From positions 1 through 64,000 of the forward strand of contig NZ_QGTS01000012.1 of the NCBI RefSeq assembly GCF_003182475.1: a DNA stretch of 64,000 nucleotides. The letters run 5' to 3'. Source of the DNA: Mangrovibacter plantisponsor (GTDB taxonomy: Bacteria; Pseudomonadota; Gammaproteobacteria; Enterobacterales; Enterobacteriaceae). The notes under the pieces were generated by a model. The model had not been told where the DNA came from, did no database searches, and was given only the letters and a program-made list of their open reading frames with translations. Each line of letters starts with the position of its first letter. Position 1 is the stretch's first letter. A program made the position numbers and the translations under genes. Positions 20,199 through 28,791 of this stretch are shown piece after piece.

Positions 20199-20855
20199 TT
20201 AAGGTGCCAGGCGGTCGATTTTCCAGGTATCCGCATCGCGCTGGTATAAAAAACGGTCATGCAGGCGGTGTTCTCCACCCTGCCAGAATTCCATTTGCTC
20301 AATACTCACCCGGAATCCCCCCCAGAAACTGGGCAGCGGAATTTCTCCGGCCTGGAACTTCTGTTTTATCTCCAGGAATTTACTTTCCAGGATATTACGC
20401 GCACTGATGCGCGAAGACTGCCGGGAAACCCAGGCGCCAATCTGGCTGTCGCGCGGGCGGCTGTGAAAATACTTCATTACATCCACAGTGGACAGGCGCT
20501 CAGCTTTACCCGTCACAGCGACCTGGCGGTCAAGCATATGCCAGGGGAACAATAAGCTGATACGTGGGTTATGCTCCAGATGAGCGGCCTTACGGCTGCC
20601 CAGGTTGGTGTAAAACACCATGCCCCGGGAGTCGAAATGCTTGAGCAGAACAATACGCTGCCAGGGTTGCTGGTTCTCATCCACAGTGGCGACAACCATT
20701 GCCGTTGGGTCTGCAAGGCGTGCATCACACGCCTGCCCAAGCCAGCGTTCAAATAAAGTCAGCGGGTCGTCGGTCAGGTCTTTACGGCGTAACCCGCCTC
20801 GGGTGTATTCACGGCGCAGACTGGCAATCTGCTGTAAGGATTCGTTGTCAGACAT
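20199..20855 (-). CDS. pdxH: Pyridoxine/pyridoxamine 5'-phosphate oxidase
   Basis: FMN-dependent oxidase that makes pyridoxal 5'-phosphate from PNP or PMP. It has 218 residues, as in E. coli PdxH. FMN-binding [18 protein letters not shown] lies near residue 67 and the C-terminal signature [17 protein letters not shown] is intact. Upstream of tyrS on the same strand with about 150 bases between them. Confidence 0.97.
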   Translation of the reverse strand: MSDNESLQQIASLRREYTRGGLRRKDLTDDPLTLFERWLGQACDARLADPTAMVVATVDENQQPWQRIVLLKHFDSRGMVFYTNLGSRKAAHLEHNPRISLLFPWHMLDRQVAVTGKAERLSTVDVMKYFHSRPRDSQIGAWVSRQSSRISARNILESKFLEIKQKFQAGEIPLPSFWGGFRVSIEQMEFWQGGEHRLHDRFLYQRDADTWKIDRLAP

Positions 20856-20911
20856 AGCAGGTATTCAGAAATCAACAGGTTGGTCTATTCTGCGCCCCAC
20901 ATCGTTAAATC

Positions 20912-21232
20912 TCAATCCTTGTTGCTCACTAACTGGCAGTTGTGTAACACCACTGTATCCCGGCGGTATACTGTTGCTTTATCACCCTTAGACCAGAAGA
21001 CGTATATGCCATCTGTATACCGGGCTCCTGAAGCAGACAAGCCTTGTTGCAGGTGCAATAGTTTATTGTCCAGCACAAAACTGGCAGACTGCCTTTGCTG
21101 GTTGATATCAACGGTGAGAGGTTTTTCATCACACTGGTAGTTAAGGGTATCGGTGTGAATTTCATCGATAAGGTGTTGGTAAGTGGTACAGCCGCTCAAT
21201 AAGAGCGGGAGAATAAGCAGGCTTTTTTTCAT
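20912..21232 (-). CDS. mliC: Membrane-bound C-type lysozyme inhibitor MliC
   Basis: Outer-membrane lipoprotein that inhibits host C-type lysozyme. It has 106 residues. The signal peptide [15 protein letters not shown] ends in a lipobox with the lipidated Cys15. The MliC domain is seen in [29 protein letters not shown] and the final VLHNCQL, with paired cysteines. The start at 21232 gives a proper lipoprotein signal peptide; the frame runs upstream to 21301 without conservation. Confidence 0.94.
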   Translation of the reverse strand: MKKSLLILPLLLSGCTTYQHLIDEIHTDTLNYQCDEKPLTVDINQQRQSASFVLDNKLLHLQQGLSASGARYTDGIYVFWSKGDKATVYRRDTVVLHNCQLVSNKD

Positions 21233-21315
21233 AATGCAGTCCATCCGCAAACAAGCGGAGCCACAATCACTCCGTTTGTTTGAGTCTAGCCTGTTTAGCA
21301 AGCCATCCCTGTCAG

Positions 21316-22440
21316 TTAACTCTGATTTATCCTGTTATTAGCCGGATAAATCGCACCAAGGATAGTTTCCTCCCGCGCGCCAGTCACCGAAGGCATATTG
21401 CCTGGTAACCCGGCAATAGTGCGGGCGGCAAGCCAGGCAAATGCCAGTGCTTCCATATCATCGCCACTGATCCCGGCGTTGTCTGTTGTTCCCACTTCCG
21501 TACCCGGCAATAACGCAGCCAGCCGGGCCATCAGCAGCGGGTTGCGGCTGCCACCACCACAGACTAACAGCCGCTCACAACCACCACTCAACTGAATTTG
21601 CTCAGCCACAGTCGCGGCCGTAAGCTCCAGTAAGGTCGCCTGGATATCTTCGGCAGGTAACACAGGGAAAGCCGCCAAATGCCGTTCCAGCCAGCCGAGG
21701 TTAAAATATTCACGGCCAGTGCTTTTAGGTGACGGCAACCCAAAGTACGGGTCACTTTGCATTTGTTGTAGCAACGGTACTACGACCTGGCCTTTGCGAG
21801 CCCACACGGCGTCTTTATCGAAAGGTTTGCCTTTGTTACGCCAAATCCACGCATCCATTAACATGTTTCCCGGGCCTGTATCGTAGCCCCGGACAGGTAA
21901 ACCTGGCGTCAGGATAGTCATATTGGCGATGCCGCCAACATTCAACACAACACGGCGCTCAACCGGGTGGGATAACAATGCGGCATGAAAAGCAGGCACC
22001 AGCGGGGCCCCTTGCCCACCAACAGCGATATCCCGGCGGCGGAAGTCGCCAACGACAGTCACACCAGTGCGCGCCGCAATAATATTATTATCGCCTATCT
22101 GCAGAGTATGAGGGGTATCACCCAACGGCTCGTGCCACACTGTTTGGCCGTGGCAGCCTATTGCCACGATGTCTTTCGCCTGCACGCCTTCGTTATGCAT
22201 TAAAGCGAGAATGGCCTCAGCGAACAGTTGCCCAAGACGGGAATCGAGTTGCCCCAGTGCCGAAAGTGTTAATGCCTGCCCCTGGCAGATATCCAGCACC
22301 GCCTGTTTTATTTCCAGAGGGATAGGCCAGGTGATACTGGCTTGTTGTGCCACCATATGGCTGTCTATCGCCACCAGCACCACATCCACACCATCCAGAC
22401 TGGTCCCGGACATTACGCCGATGTATCGCCCCGATCTCAT
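21316..22440 (-). CDS. anmK: Anhydro-N-acetylmuramic acid kinase
   Basis: Converts 1,6-anhydroMurNAc to MurNAc-6-phosphate with ATP, in cell-wall recycling. It has 374 residues (E. coli 369) and the ASKHA kinase fold. Visible motifs: [17 protein letters not shown] at the N-terminus, [11 protein letters not shown] near residue 93, VLNVGGIAN near 165 and the ATP site [13 protein letters not shown] near 290. Divergent from slyB, downstream of mliC in position as in E. coli. Confidence 0.96.
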   Translation of the reverse strand: MRSGRYIGVMSGTSLDGVDVVLVAIDSHMVAQQASITWPIPLEIKQAVLDICQGQALTLSALGQLDSRLGQLFAEAILALMHNEGVQAKDIVAIGCHGQTVWHEPLGDTPHTLQIGDNNIIAARTGVTVVGDFRRRDIAVGGQGAPLVPAFHAALLSHPVERRVVLNVGGIANMTILTPGLPVRGYDTGPGNMLMDAWIWRNKGKPFDKDAVWARKGQVVVPLLQQMQSDPYFGLPSPKSTGREYFNLGWLERHLAAFPVLPAEDIQATLLELTAATVAEQIQLSGGCERLLVCGGGSRNPLLMARLAALLPGTEVGTTDNAGISGDDMEALAFAWLAARTIAGLPGNMPSVTGAREETILGAIYPANNRINQS

Positions 22441-22701
22441 ATACCGTCCTTTGTCATTATTTTACATTAACAATTGCACCACATATCCCCTGGTATTGCC
22501 ATGAAAGCGTAATATTTTCTAACAACTCGCTACAGCCGTTCTCCACCTCTCTGACGTATGTTGACGTCCGGTTCAAACATGGACTTTTATTATTTTGAGC
22601 ATGTTTCCTGGCGACGGCATTAAATTCGTCCCTTTATTACCGTATAATTTATCCAGGATGATGCCCTGTCCGGGCATTACCAGGAAAAAGGAGAGTCATA
22701 G

Positions 22702-23169
22702 ATGATTTCACGTGTGCTGGTTATTTCTTTCGTCGGGCTTACGCTGGCGGGCTGTGTTAACAATGATACCTTGTCAGGGGATGTATACAGCGCGTCTGAA
22801 GCTAAGCAAGTACAAAGCGTGACCTATGGTACCCTGGTGTCCGTTCGTCCGGTTCAGATTCAGGGCGGTGACGACAGCAACGTTATTGGCGCAATTGGCG
22901 GTGCTGTGTTAGGCGGATTTTTGGGTAATACAGTTGGCGGCGGTACTGGTCGTTCTCTGGCTACAGCCGCAGGCGCCGTTGCCGGTGGTGTAGCAGGCCA
23001 GAGCGTTCAGGGCGCCATGAACAAAACTCAGGGGGTAGAACTGGTTATTCGTAAAGATGACGGGAATACCATCCAGGTTGTTCAGAAACAGGGTGATACC
23101 CGTTTCTCTGCGGGTCAGCGTGTGAAAATGGCCACTAATGGCCGCCAAATCACCGTTTCGCCAAACTAA
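22702..23169 (+). CDS. slyB: Outer-membrane lipoprotein SlyB
   Basis: A 155-residue lipoprotein, same length as E. coli SlyB. Signal peptide with lipobox LAGC (Cys18), then the glycine-zipper region GAIGGAVLGGFLGNTVGGGTG around residues 65-85 and a C-terminal beta domain. In E. coli and Salmonella slyB is PhoPQ-activated and its product helps protect the outer membrane under stress; I could not place a clear PhoP box. A TATAAT lies near 22643. Confidence 0.96.
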   Translation: MISRVLVISFVGLTLAGCVNNDTLSGDVYSASEAKQVQSVTYGTLVSVRPVQIQGGDDSNVIGAIGGAVLGGFLGNTVGGGTGRSLATAAGAVAGGVAGQSVQGAMNKTQGVELVIRKDDGNTIQVVQKQGDTRFSAGQRVKMATNGRQITVSPN

Positions 23170-23476
23170 TACGTTAAGTGGTGGTCTGTTCAGGCCACTC
23201 CAGACTGATGATCTGTATCATTTATCACACTCACTTTTGAGTATGATACAGATCATCGCATAAATGTGGGGAGCACGAACTCAGTGGTGGCCCGTGCCAC
23301 GGCAGAAAAGCATTTCCTTTCTTTCACGCAGAAACACTTTTGTGAACGAGCAGGTGCTCAAACTGGCCACAGCACTTGAGCAAAGTCACTATTGCGGCTT
23401 ATGGCCTGTATCATCATCATTCTGAGCTATTTTTAATTTTTCTTTGTTCTTCTGGCTATTACCCCGTTTAAATCAT
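23170..23476. other. slyB-slyA convergent intergenic region
   Basis: A 307-base convergent gap with no gene visible. Its main feature is the long inverted repeat at 23207-23257, listed separately. Confidence 0.6.
23207..23257. repeat. 15-bp perfect inverted repeat after slyB
   Basis: GATGATCTGTATCAT (23207-23221) and ATGATACAGATCATC (23243-23257) are perfect complements. The 21-base spacer itself contains ACTCA-CTTT-TGAGT directly adjoining the right arm. No U-tract follows on either strand. It could be a Rho-independent-like end for slyB/slyA transcripts, or a protein-binding site. Confidence 0.75.
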
Positions 23477-23917
23477 TTATTCTTTTGCTTGTAAATCAAG
23501 AATATTTCGTTCCAGCCGACCAATAAGACTAATCAGGGTATCAATTTCCTGCTGGCTGACTCCGCCTAAAATTTCGCCGCGAGTACGGCTAATCACCTGT
23601 TCCATTTGTTCGATAATCGGTTGTGCTTTATCTGTGAGCTTAATACGTTTGGCACGGCGGTCATTAGCACAAGTATGGCGTGAGATAAGGCCTTTTTGCT
23701 CAAGCTGGTCGAGAGTACGAACCAGTGAAGGCTGTTCAATCCCGATAGCCTTGGCCAACTGTATTTGTGATTGTTCCGGCGGAAGCTGGTGAATATTATG
23801 CAAAGTAACCCAATGCGTTTGCGTTAATTCCAGTGGTTTCAGGCGCAGATCAATCAGAGCACGCCATACGCGCACCAAACGAGCAAGGTCAGATCCGAGT
23901 GGTGATTCCAATTTCAT
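23477..23917 (-). CDS. slyA: MarR-family transcriptional regulator SlyA
   Basis: Winged-helix regulator of 146 residues (E. coli 144), highly conserved: [13 protein letters not shown], then [17 protein letters not shown] and the recognition-helix/wing region [36 protein letters not shown]. SlyA antagonises H-NS at many genes and controls virulence and envelope genes in related bacteria. It is divergent from ydhIJK, and an exact SlyA operator sits just in front of its start codon, suggesting autoregulation. Confidence 0.97.
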   Translation of the reverse strand: MKLESPLGSDLARLVRVWRALIDLRLKPLELTQTHWVTLHNIHQLPPEQSQIQLAKAIGIEQPSLVRTLDQLEQKGLISRHTCANDRRAKRIKLTDKAQPIIEQMEQVISRTRGEILGGVSQQEIDTLISLIGRLERNILDLQAKE

Positions 23918-23927
23918 CTCCTTATAA

Positions 23928-23939
23928 TTAGCTTGCTAA
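23928..23939. promoter_or_regulatory. SlyA operator in slyA-ydhI region
   Basis: TTAGCTTGCTAA is the exact reverse complement of the published SlyA consensus TTAGCAAGCTAA. It lies 11-22 bases upstream of the slyA start codon, in its leader, so SlyA probably represses its own gene and may influence the divergent ydhIJK. Confidence 0.8.
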
Positions 23940-24088
23940 GTTATTATACTTGTTACAGACTAGTTTGCAGACGTTCAGATTTCAATACAAACCCTTAGTT
24001 TTAGTGAAGTTAAACAAGCATCGTTACTTTATTCTACATAGTTGTGGAATGAATGGCAGTCATCAGCATGGTTTAAAGGGATATTCCT

Positions 24089-24325
24089 GTGAATTTTTTT
24101 GCCTTCTCGTCTGGCCTGGTTTCCCGGGACCTGGTTGCCGGGTCGTCGGTCTACTTTCCTCCGTTATTTAAAGCAGTACTTATCGGTTTTTTTATTTGGC
24201 TAATTTTACACCGAATACTCCGGGACTGGATGTACTCAGGTGACATCTGGCACCCCACGCTTATGGACCTTTCCCTTTTTGCCCTGTGTGTCAGCAGCGG
24301 TATGTTAATGCTGGCATTGGGATAA
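24089..24325 (+). CDS. ydhI: Small inner-membrane protein YdhI (DUF1656)
   Basis: A 78-residue DUF1656 protein, same length as E. coli YdhI, with two transmembrane segments. [18 protein letters not shown] and the [18 protein letters not shown] block are family hallmarks. The start is GTG with AAGGG upstream. It is the first gene of ydhIJK, the usual DUF1656 / membrane-fusion / FUSC order of AaeXAB-type efflux systems. Confidence 0.93.
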   Translation: MNFFAFSSGLVSRDLVAGSSVYFPPLFKAVLIGFFIWLILHRILRDWMYSGDIWHPTLMDLSLFALCVSSGMLMLALG

Positions 24326-24331
24326 CATCGC

Positions 24332-25198
24332 ATGAACCTGAAGACGCTTAAGTATTTTTCTGGCCTGCTGATTTTTGCTTGTGCAGTAGTTGCCGGATGG
24401 ATGGTCTGGAATTACTACATGCAATCCCCCTGGACCCGCGATGGTAAAGTCAGGGCTGAAAAAATCGGTATTACTCCCCAGGTTTCGGGGCGAATTGTTG
24501 CCCTTAATGTTAAGGATAACCAGTATGTCCGTGCGGGTAGCGTCCTGTTCCGGCTCGACGACACCCCCTGGCAAATTGCCAAACTTGATGCGACAGCCAA
24601 ACTTGCCAGCGCCCAGGCTGGACTGGCAAAAGCAACACGGGAAGCCGCTCGCCGCCATAACCTCCCGGCAAACCTGCTGGCGGGTGAAGAGATGGATAAC
24701 GCCAACATCAGTGTGAAGACAGCACAGGCCGGGGTTAATGCGGCGCAAGCCGCACTGGATAAGGCCAACTGGGAAATTAGCCAGGCGATTGTCAGTGCCC
24801 CGCAGGATGGCTGGGTCACTAACTTATCCACCCGTGTTGGGGATTATGCCACGGCAGGTAATGCTGTATTTGCTCTGGTTGAAAGCCACTCTTTCTATGT
24901 TGTCGGGTATTTTGAAGAAACCAAACTTCGCCACATACAACCCGGAGACCCGGCAAAAATCCTGCTGTACAGCGATGACACCCCGTTACAAGGCAGAGTT
25001 GCAAGTATTGGCAGGGCGATATATGACCAAAGTGTGGAAGCTGACTCCGGGTTGATTGCCGATATCAAACCCAACGTGCCGTGGGTGCGCCTGGCGCAAC
25101 GTGTCCCGGTAAGAATTACTCTGGACACCATTCCTCAGGGTGTAACTCTGGTGTCCGGTACTACCTGTACTGTTGCCATTGAGCCACAAAAACGATGA
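24332..25198 (+). CDS. ydhJ: HlyD-type membrane fusion protein YdhJ
   Basis: Periplasmic adaptor of an efflux system, 288 residues (E. coli 285). One N-terminal transmembrane helix is followed by the biotinyl-lipoyl-like half [27 protein letters not shown], an alpha-hairpin and the second half [21 protein letters not shown]. It resembles AaeA. It starts six bases after ydhI and overlaps ydhK by four bases (ATGA), so the three are one operon. Confidence 0.94.
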   Translation: MNLKTLKYFSGLLIFACAVVAGWMVWNYYMQSPWTRDGKVRAEKIGITPQVSGRIVALNVKDNQYVRAGSVLFRLDDTPWQIAKLDATAKLASAQAGLAKATREAARRHNLPANLLAGEEMDNANISVKTAQAGVNAAQAALDKANWEISQAIVSAPQDGWVTNLSTRVGDYATAGNAVFALVESHSFYVVGYFEETKLRHIQPGDPAKILLYSDDTPLQGRVASIGRAIYDQSVEADSGLIADIKPNVPWVRLAQRVPVRITLDTIPQGVTLVSGTTCTVAIEPQKR

Positions 25199-27222
25199 CA
25201 CTGAACAGTCTGCGGCTTACATCCCTGCCCTGGTTTAACGCCAGTCCCGGGCAATGGCGTTATGCTTTACGCAATGCCATCGCCATGTGCCTGGCGCTTG
25301 CCATCGCCTATGCGTTGCAACTGGATGAACCCTACTGGGCCATGACATCGGCAGCCGTTGTCAGTTTTCCCACTCAGGGTGGCGTTATCAGCAAAAGTCT
25401 CGGGCGAATTGCAGGCAGTATTCTGGGCGCATTTGCCGCACTGTTTATTGCCGGGCACACACTTGATGACCCCTGGTTGTTTACCTGGGCGATGGCCAGT
25501 TGGCTGGCTGTGTGCACGCTGATGGCCAGTCAGTTTCAATACAATGTCGCATACAGTTTCTCGCTGGCGGGCTATACCGCGGCTATTATCGCATTTCCAT
25601 TACTCAACACGGTATCAACCACCGAGCTTTGGGATGTTGCGCAATCGCGGGTGTGTGAAGTGATTGTCGGTATTTTATGCGGTGGGTTAATGATGATGGT
25701 GTTGCCGGGTACCGCCGACGGGACAACCCTGCTCAATACACTTACCAACCTGCACCAACGGTTACTTGAGCACGCTAAATTACTTTGGCGCCAGGAAACA
25801 ACGGATGAGATCCGTACTGCTCACGAACGTATGATAAGCCAGATCCTGACCACGAACCTGCTACGGGTTCAGGCATTCTGGAGCCATTACCGTTTTCGCC
25901 ACCAAAACCCACGCATTAACTACCTGCTGCACCAGTACTTGCGGGCAATCAGTGTCACTTCGGGTATTCGCCGTTTATTAATTAACTGGCCCAACGCGCC
26001 AGCACATCTCTGGCCGGCAATTGAACAGTTACTGGCGCAGTTAGGCAATCCACAAGCAGATGCACTGCATATCGCCCGAAGTCTTGCCAGCCTGAAACCA
26101 CCAGAACACGCAGATTACCACTACCGAGCTTTCTGGTTTCGGCTGTCGCATTATTGCCAGTTACTGCAAAACTGCCGCCGGGAGCTTTTGCAACTCACAT
26201 TGCCGGAAGGCCGCCCGGTTAAAGCTGTACCGCGAACGCCTGCGCTTGCACGCCATACCGACTGGCTTGAATCCGTTTGGGCCGCACTGCGCACTTTTTG
26301 CGTGATTAGCGTGACCAGTGCCTGGAGTATTGGCAGCCAGTGGGATGAAGGCGGCGCGGCCCTGACACTGGCAGCCATTTGTTGTGTTCTTTATGCCACC
26401 ACACCCACAGCATTATTTTCCTTAACTCTGTTATTGCGCACACTCTTGTTGCTGTCTTTGTTCAGCTTTGCTGTGAAATTCGGTCTTATGGTACAGATAA
26501 CTCAGCTGTGGCAATTTCTGCTGTTTCTGTTCCCTTTATTACTGACCATGCAATTGATAAAGCAACAGCACCCCAAATTTGCCGGGCTCTGGGGGCAGCT
26601 CATTGTTTTTATGGGATCATTTATTGCCGTCACTAACCCGCCGGTTTATGACTTTGCAGACTTCCTGAACCAGAATCTGGCTAAAATATTGGGTGTTGGT
26701 CTGGCGTGGGTCGCCTTTTCTGTATTAAGGCCGGGGTCGGATAACCTGAAAAGCCGTCGCCATATTCGTGCATTACGCCGGGCTTTTATTGACCAGTTAA
26801 GTCGCAGGCCTGCGCGTACACAGTCAATGTTCGAATCTTTGGTGTATCACCTGGTGAGTCAGTTGAATAGTAGTAAAGACGAAGCAAGCCGGCGCTGGTT
26901 GCTGCGCTGGGGTGTGGTACTACTGAATTGTTCACACGTTGTATGGCAATTGCGCTCCTGGGGCGCACCTGGCGACCCACTTACCCAGGTACGTGACGTT
27001 GCTCTTCACTTAGTGCAGGGCGTTATGACTGAGCGGGGGGTTCACCACCGTAGCCTGGACAATGCTCTCACCACGTTGAAAACGCTGACTACAACACTTG
27101 AGCGCCATCACCGGGAGGATGCCCGTAATCTGGCTTCCCATATCTGGATGTTATATTGCTCGCTGTCTCAGTTACAACTGGCACCCGTTCTCCCTGCTAT
27201 TGAGCAAAATACACAATGCTGA
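25195..27222 (+). CDS. ydhK: FUSC-family efflux transporter YdhK
   Basis: Inner-membrane protein of 675 residues (E. coli 670) of the fusaric-acid-resistance/aromatic acid exporter family (AaeB-like). It has two sets of transmembrane helices (roughly residues 25-180 and 355-510), each followed by a cytosolic helical domain. The opening [28 protein letters not shown] is typical. The substrate is unknown. Last gene of ydhIJK. Confidence 0.94.
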   Translation: MTLNSLRLTSLPWFNASPGQWRYALRNAIAMCLALAIAYALQLDEPYWAMTSAAVVSFPTQGGVISKSLGRIAGSILGAFAALFIAGHTLDDPWLFTWAMASWLAVCTLMASQFQYNVAYSFSLAGYTAAIIAFPLLNTVSTTELWDVAQSRVCEVIVGILCGGLMMMVLPGTADGTTLLNTLTNLHQRLLEHAKLLWRQETTDEIRTAHERMISQILTTNLLRVQAFWSHYRFRHQNPRINYLLHQYLRAISVTSGIRRLLINWPNAPAHLWPAIEQLLAQLGNPQADALHIARSLASLKPPEHADYHYRAFWFRLSHYCQLLQNCRRELLQLTLPEGRPVKAVPRTPALARHTDWLESVWAALRTFCVISVTSAWSIGSQWDEGGAALTLAAICCVLYATTPTALFSLTLLLRTLLLLSLFSFAVKFGLMVQITQLWQFLLFLFPLLLTMQLIKQQHPKFAGLWGQLIVFMGSFIAVTNPPVYDFADFLNQNLAKILGVGLAWVAFSVLRPGSDNLKSRRHIRALRRAFIDQLSRRPARTQSMFESLVYHLVSQLNSSKDEASRRWLLRWGVVLLNCSHVVWQLRSWGAPGDPLTQVRDVALHLVQGVMTERGVHHRSLDNALTTLKTLTTTLERHHREDARNLASHIWMLYCSLSQLQLAPVLPAIEQNTQC

Positions 27223-27246
27223 ACCGCAACCTTACATAATTCATGG

Positions 27247-27275
27247 TTGATAATGATTATCATTACTGTTAATTT
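27247..27275 (+). promoter_or_regulatory. Promoter with Fur box for the RyhB-type sRNA
   Basis: A near-consensus Fur box, GATAATGATTATCATTA (27249-27265), overlaps a sigma-70 promoter with -35 TTGATA (27247-27252), a 17-base spacer and -10 TAATTT (27270-27275). It points right, into the RyhB sequence that follows. Fur-Fe(II) would block RNA polymerase, so expression is expected under iron limitation. Confidence 0.88.
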
Positions 27276-27281
27276 ATTTTC

Positions 27282-27376
27282 CACGGCATGGCGAGTAACG
27301 ACCTCAATCGTGCCGTACGACATTGCTCACATTGCTTCCAGTATTGTTTGCCCGTCCTCTGGACGGGCTTTTTTTT
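27282..27376 (+). ncRNA. ryhB: RyhB-family iron-stress small RNA
   Basis: The core ACGACATTGCTCACATTGCT continuing TCCAGTATT (27318-27346) is identical to the conserved target-binding core of E. coli RyhB. A 5' stem (ACGGCA / TGCCGT) precedes it. A terminator GCCCGTCC-TCT-GGACGGGC plus eight T residues ends the RNA at about 27376. The start is inferred from the promoter just upstream. RyhB with Hfq represses mRNAs of iron-using proteins (sodB, sdh, fumA). In E. coli K-12 ryhB lies between yhhX and yhhY; here the copy sits between ydhK and ydhF, where K-12 has sodC. It may be the only RyhB or a paralogue. Confidence 0.93.
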
Positions 27377-27398
27377 AGCTACGGGAAAAATGGTTTCT

Positions 27399-28292
27399 TC
27401 AGGGAACATCGTAACCCAGTGCGGCTTTACGGATACTGAACCACTGTGTGCGGGTTAATTTAACGTCCAGCGCCCCAACAGCATCACGCACCCGGTTAAT
27501 TTTACCAGAGCCAATAATAGGCAGTGGCATGCTCGGGAGTGCAAGAATCCAGGCATATACAACCTGTTCAAGGCTCTGAGCGCCGGTTTGCCCGGCAACT
27601 TTCCCCAGCATATCCCGCAGTGCAGCAAATTCAGGAGAAGAAAACAAACGCCCGCCTCCCAGGCACGACCATGCCATAGGGCGGACACGCAATTGCTGCA
27701 TCTGATCCAGTGTGCCATCAAGTAACAGAGGTTGGTGTACGGGAGAGATTTCCACCTGGTTAGTGACCAGGGAGAAAGGCAACCTTGACTGAAGCAGGGA
27801 ATACTGGGCCGGTGTAAAATTCGATACGCCAAAATGGCGCACTTTGCCACTCTGGTGCAGCTCAAGGAAAGCCTGTGCGACCTCGTCTGCATCCATCAGT
27901 GGGTCCGGGCGGTGTATCAGGAGTAAATCAAGGTAATCTGTGGCGAAGTGGCGCAGCGAGTTTTCGGCACTGCTGATAATATGCTGTTTATCTGTTATGT
28001 AGTGCCCAATCGTATTGCCAGGTCGAGCCAGCGTGGCAATACCGCATTTAGTGACGATTTCCAGTTTTTCGCGCAGCGCAGGTGCCAGTTTCAACGCTTC
28101 GCCAAAAGCAGATTCACACTGGTAATCACCATAGATATCGGCATGGTCAACCGTGGTAATACCCAATTCCAGATGTTGCTCAATAAATGTAACCAGCGAC
28201 TGAGGTGACATCCCCCAGTCCATTAACCGCCAGTACCCCATGACAAAACGTGAAAACTCTGGCCCCTGAGGCGCGATGGCTAAACGCTGCAT
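27399..28292 (-). CDS. ydhF: Aldo/keto reductase YdhF
   Basis: A 297-residue NADP(H)-dependent aldo/keto reductase, collinear with E. coli YdhF (298). Catalytic-tetrad regions are visible: VDHADIYGDYQCE (Asp/Tyr), and LLLIHRPDPL (His). The cofactor-binding IIGSGKINRVRDAV is near the C-terminus. The ATG at 28292 (MQRLAIAPQGPEF) fits the family and has AGGAACG upstream; a further ATG at 28313 adds unlike residues. The natural substrate is unknown. Confidence 0.94.
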   Translation of the reverse strand: MQRLAIAPQGPEFSRFVMGYWRLMDWGMSPQSLVTFIEQHLELGITTVDHADIYGDYQCESAFGEALKLAPALREKLEIVTKCGIATLARPGNTIGHYITDKQHIISSAENSLRHFATDYLDLLLIHRPDPLMDADEVAQAFLELHQSGKVRHFGVSNFTPAQYSLLQSRLPFSLVTNQVEISPVHQPLLLDGTLDQMQQLRVRPMAWSCLGGGRLFSSPEFAALRDMLGKVAGQTGAQSLEQVVYAWILALPSMPLPIIGSGKINRVRDAVGALDVKLTRTQWFSIRKAALGYDVP

Positions 28293-28345
28293 AGTTCGTT
28301 CCTGTTTTAACAAATAATTCAGGCGAGTATAGCCCGCCTCGCCGG

Positions 28346-28585
28346 TTAAAACAGTGACGGTTGTTGGTCTGTATCATCAGATACTGGCTTACCTGCCCGC
28401 AATTTGCGCAGCATACGCTGGCGGCACAGCCTGATAACATCCTGTTTTTGCGCATCTGACATTTTTTGCCAGTTAAAACGTTCCTCGCGGCTGCGCATGC
28501 AGCCACGACAATAACCTTTATCATCGCTCTGGCAAATTCCCCGGCACGGGCTTGGCACCGGAAAAAACTCTAACTGCTCAGCCAC
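28346..28585 (-). CDS. ydhL: DUF1289 protein YdhL
   Basis: A 79-residue protein, same length as E. coli YdhL, of the DUF1289 family. It has the four-cysteine signature SPCRGICQSDDKGYCRGCMRS, which suggests metal or iron-sulfur binding, and a tail ending QPSLF. Function unknown. It lies just upstream of ydhF on the same strand with 53 bases between and is probably co-transcribed. Confidence 0.93.
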   Translation of the reverse strand: MAEQLEFFPVPSPCRGICQSDDKGYCRGCMRSREERFNWQKMSDAQKQDVIRLCRQRMLRKLRAGKPVSDDTDQQPSLF

Positions 28586-28743
28586 AATTCAACCTCATCA
28601 ACCCCATTCAGTTATTGAAGACGTTATCTGCCAGTGGTGCAAGTTTCGCAGGCCATGAGACCGGTCACAGTGCATAAAAAAGCAGCAGTTCATTCATATC
28701 ATATTATCCGGTCACTGATGTGCTTTATTTATCCTGATTAGCC

Positions 28744-28761
28744 ATTAATCAAAGGATTAAG
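28744..28761 (+). promoter_or_regulatory. Possible PmrA-like direct repeat upstream of the eptA-type gene
   Basis: ATTAAT-CAAAGG-ATTAAG is a direct repeat 31 bases before the first possible start codon. PmrA (BasR) boxes are YTTAAK-N5-YTTAAK; here the TTAA cores are 12 rather than 11 bases apart, so the match is imperfect. Confidence 0.3.
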
Positions 28762-28791
28762 GTTTTACTAATCTTTGCCGGATAAAGTGAG

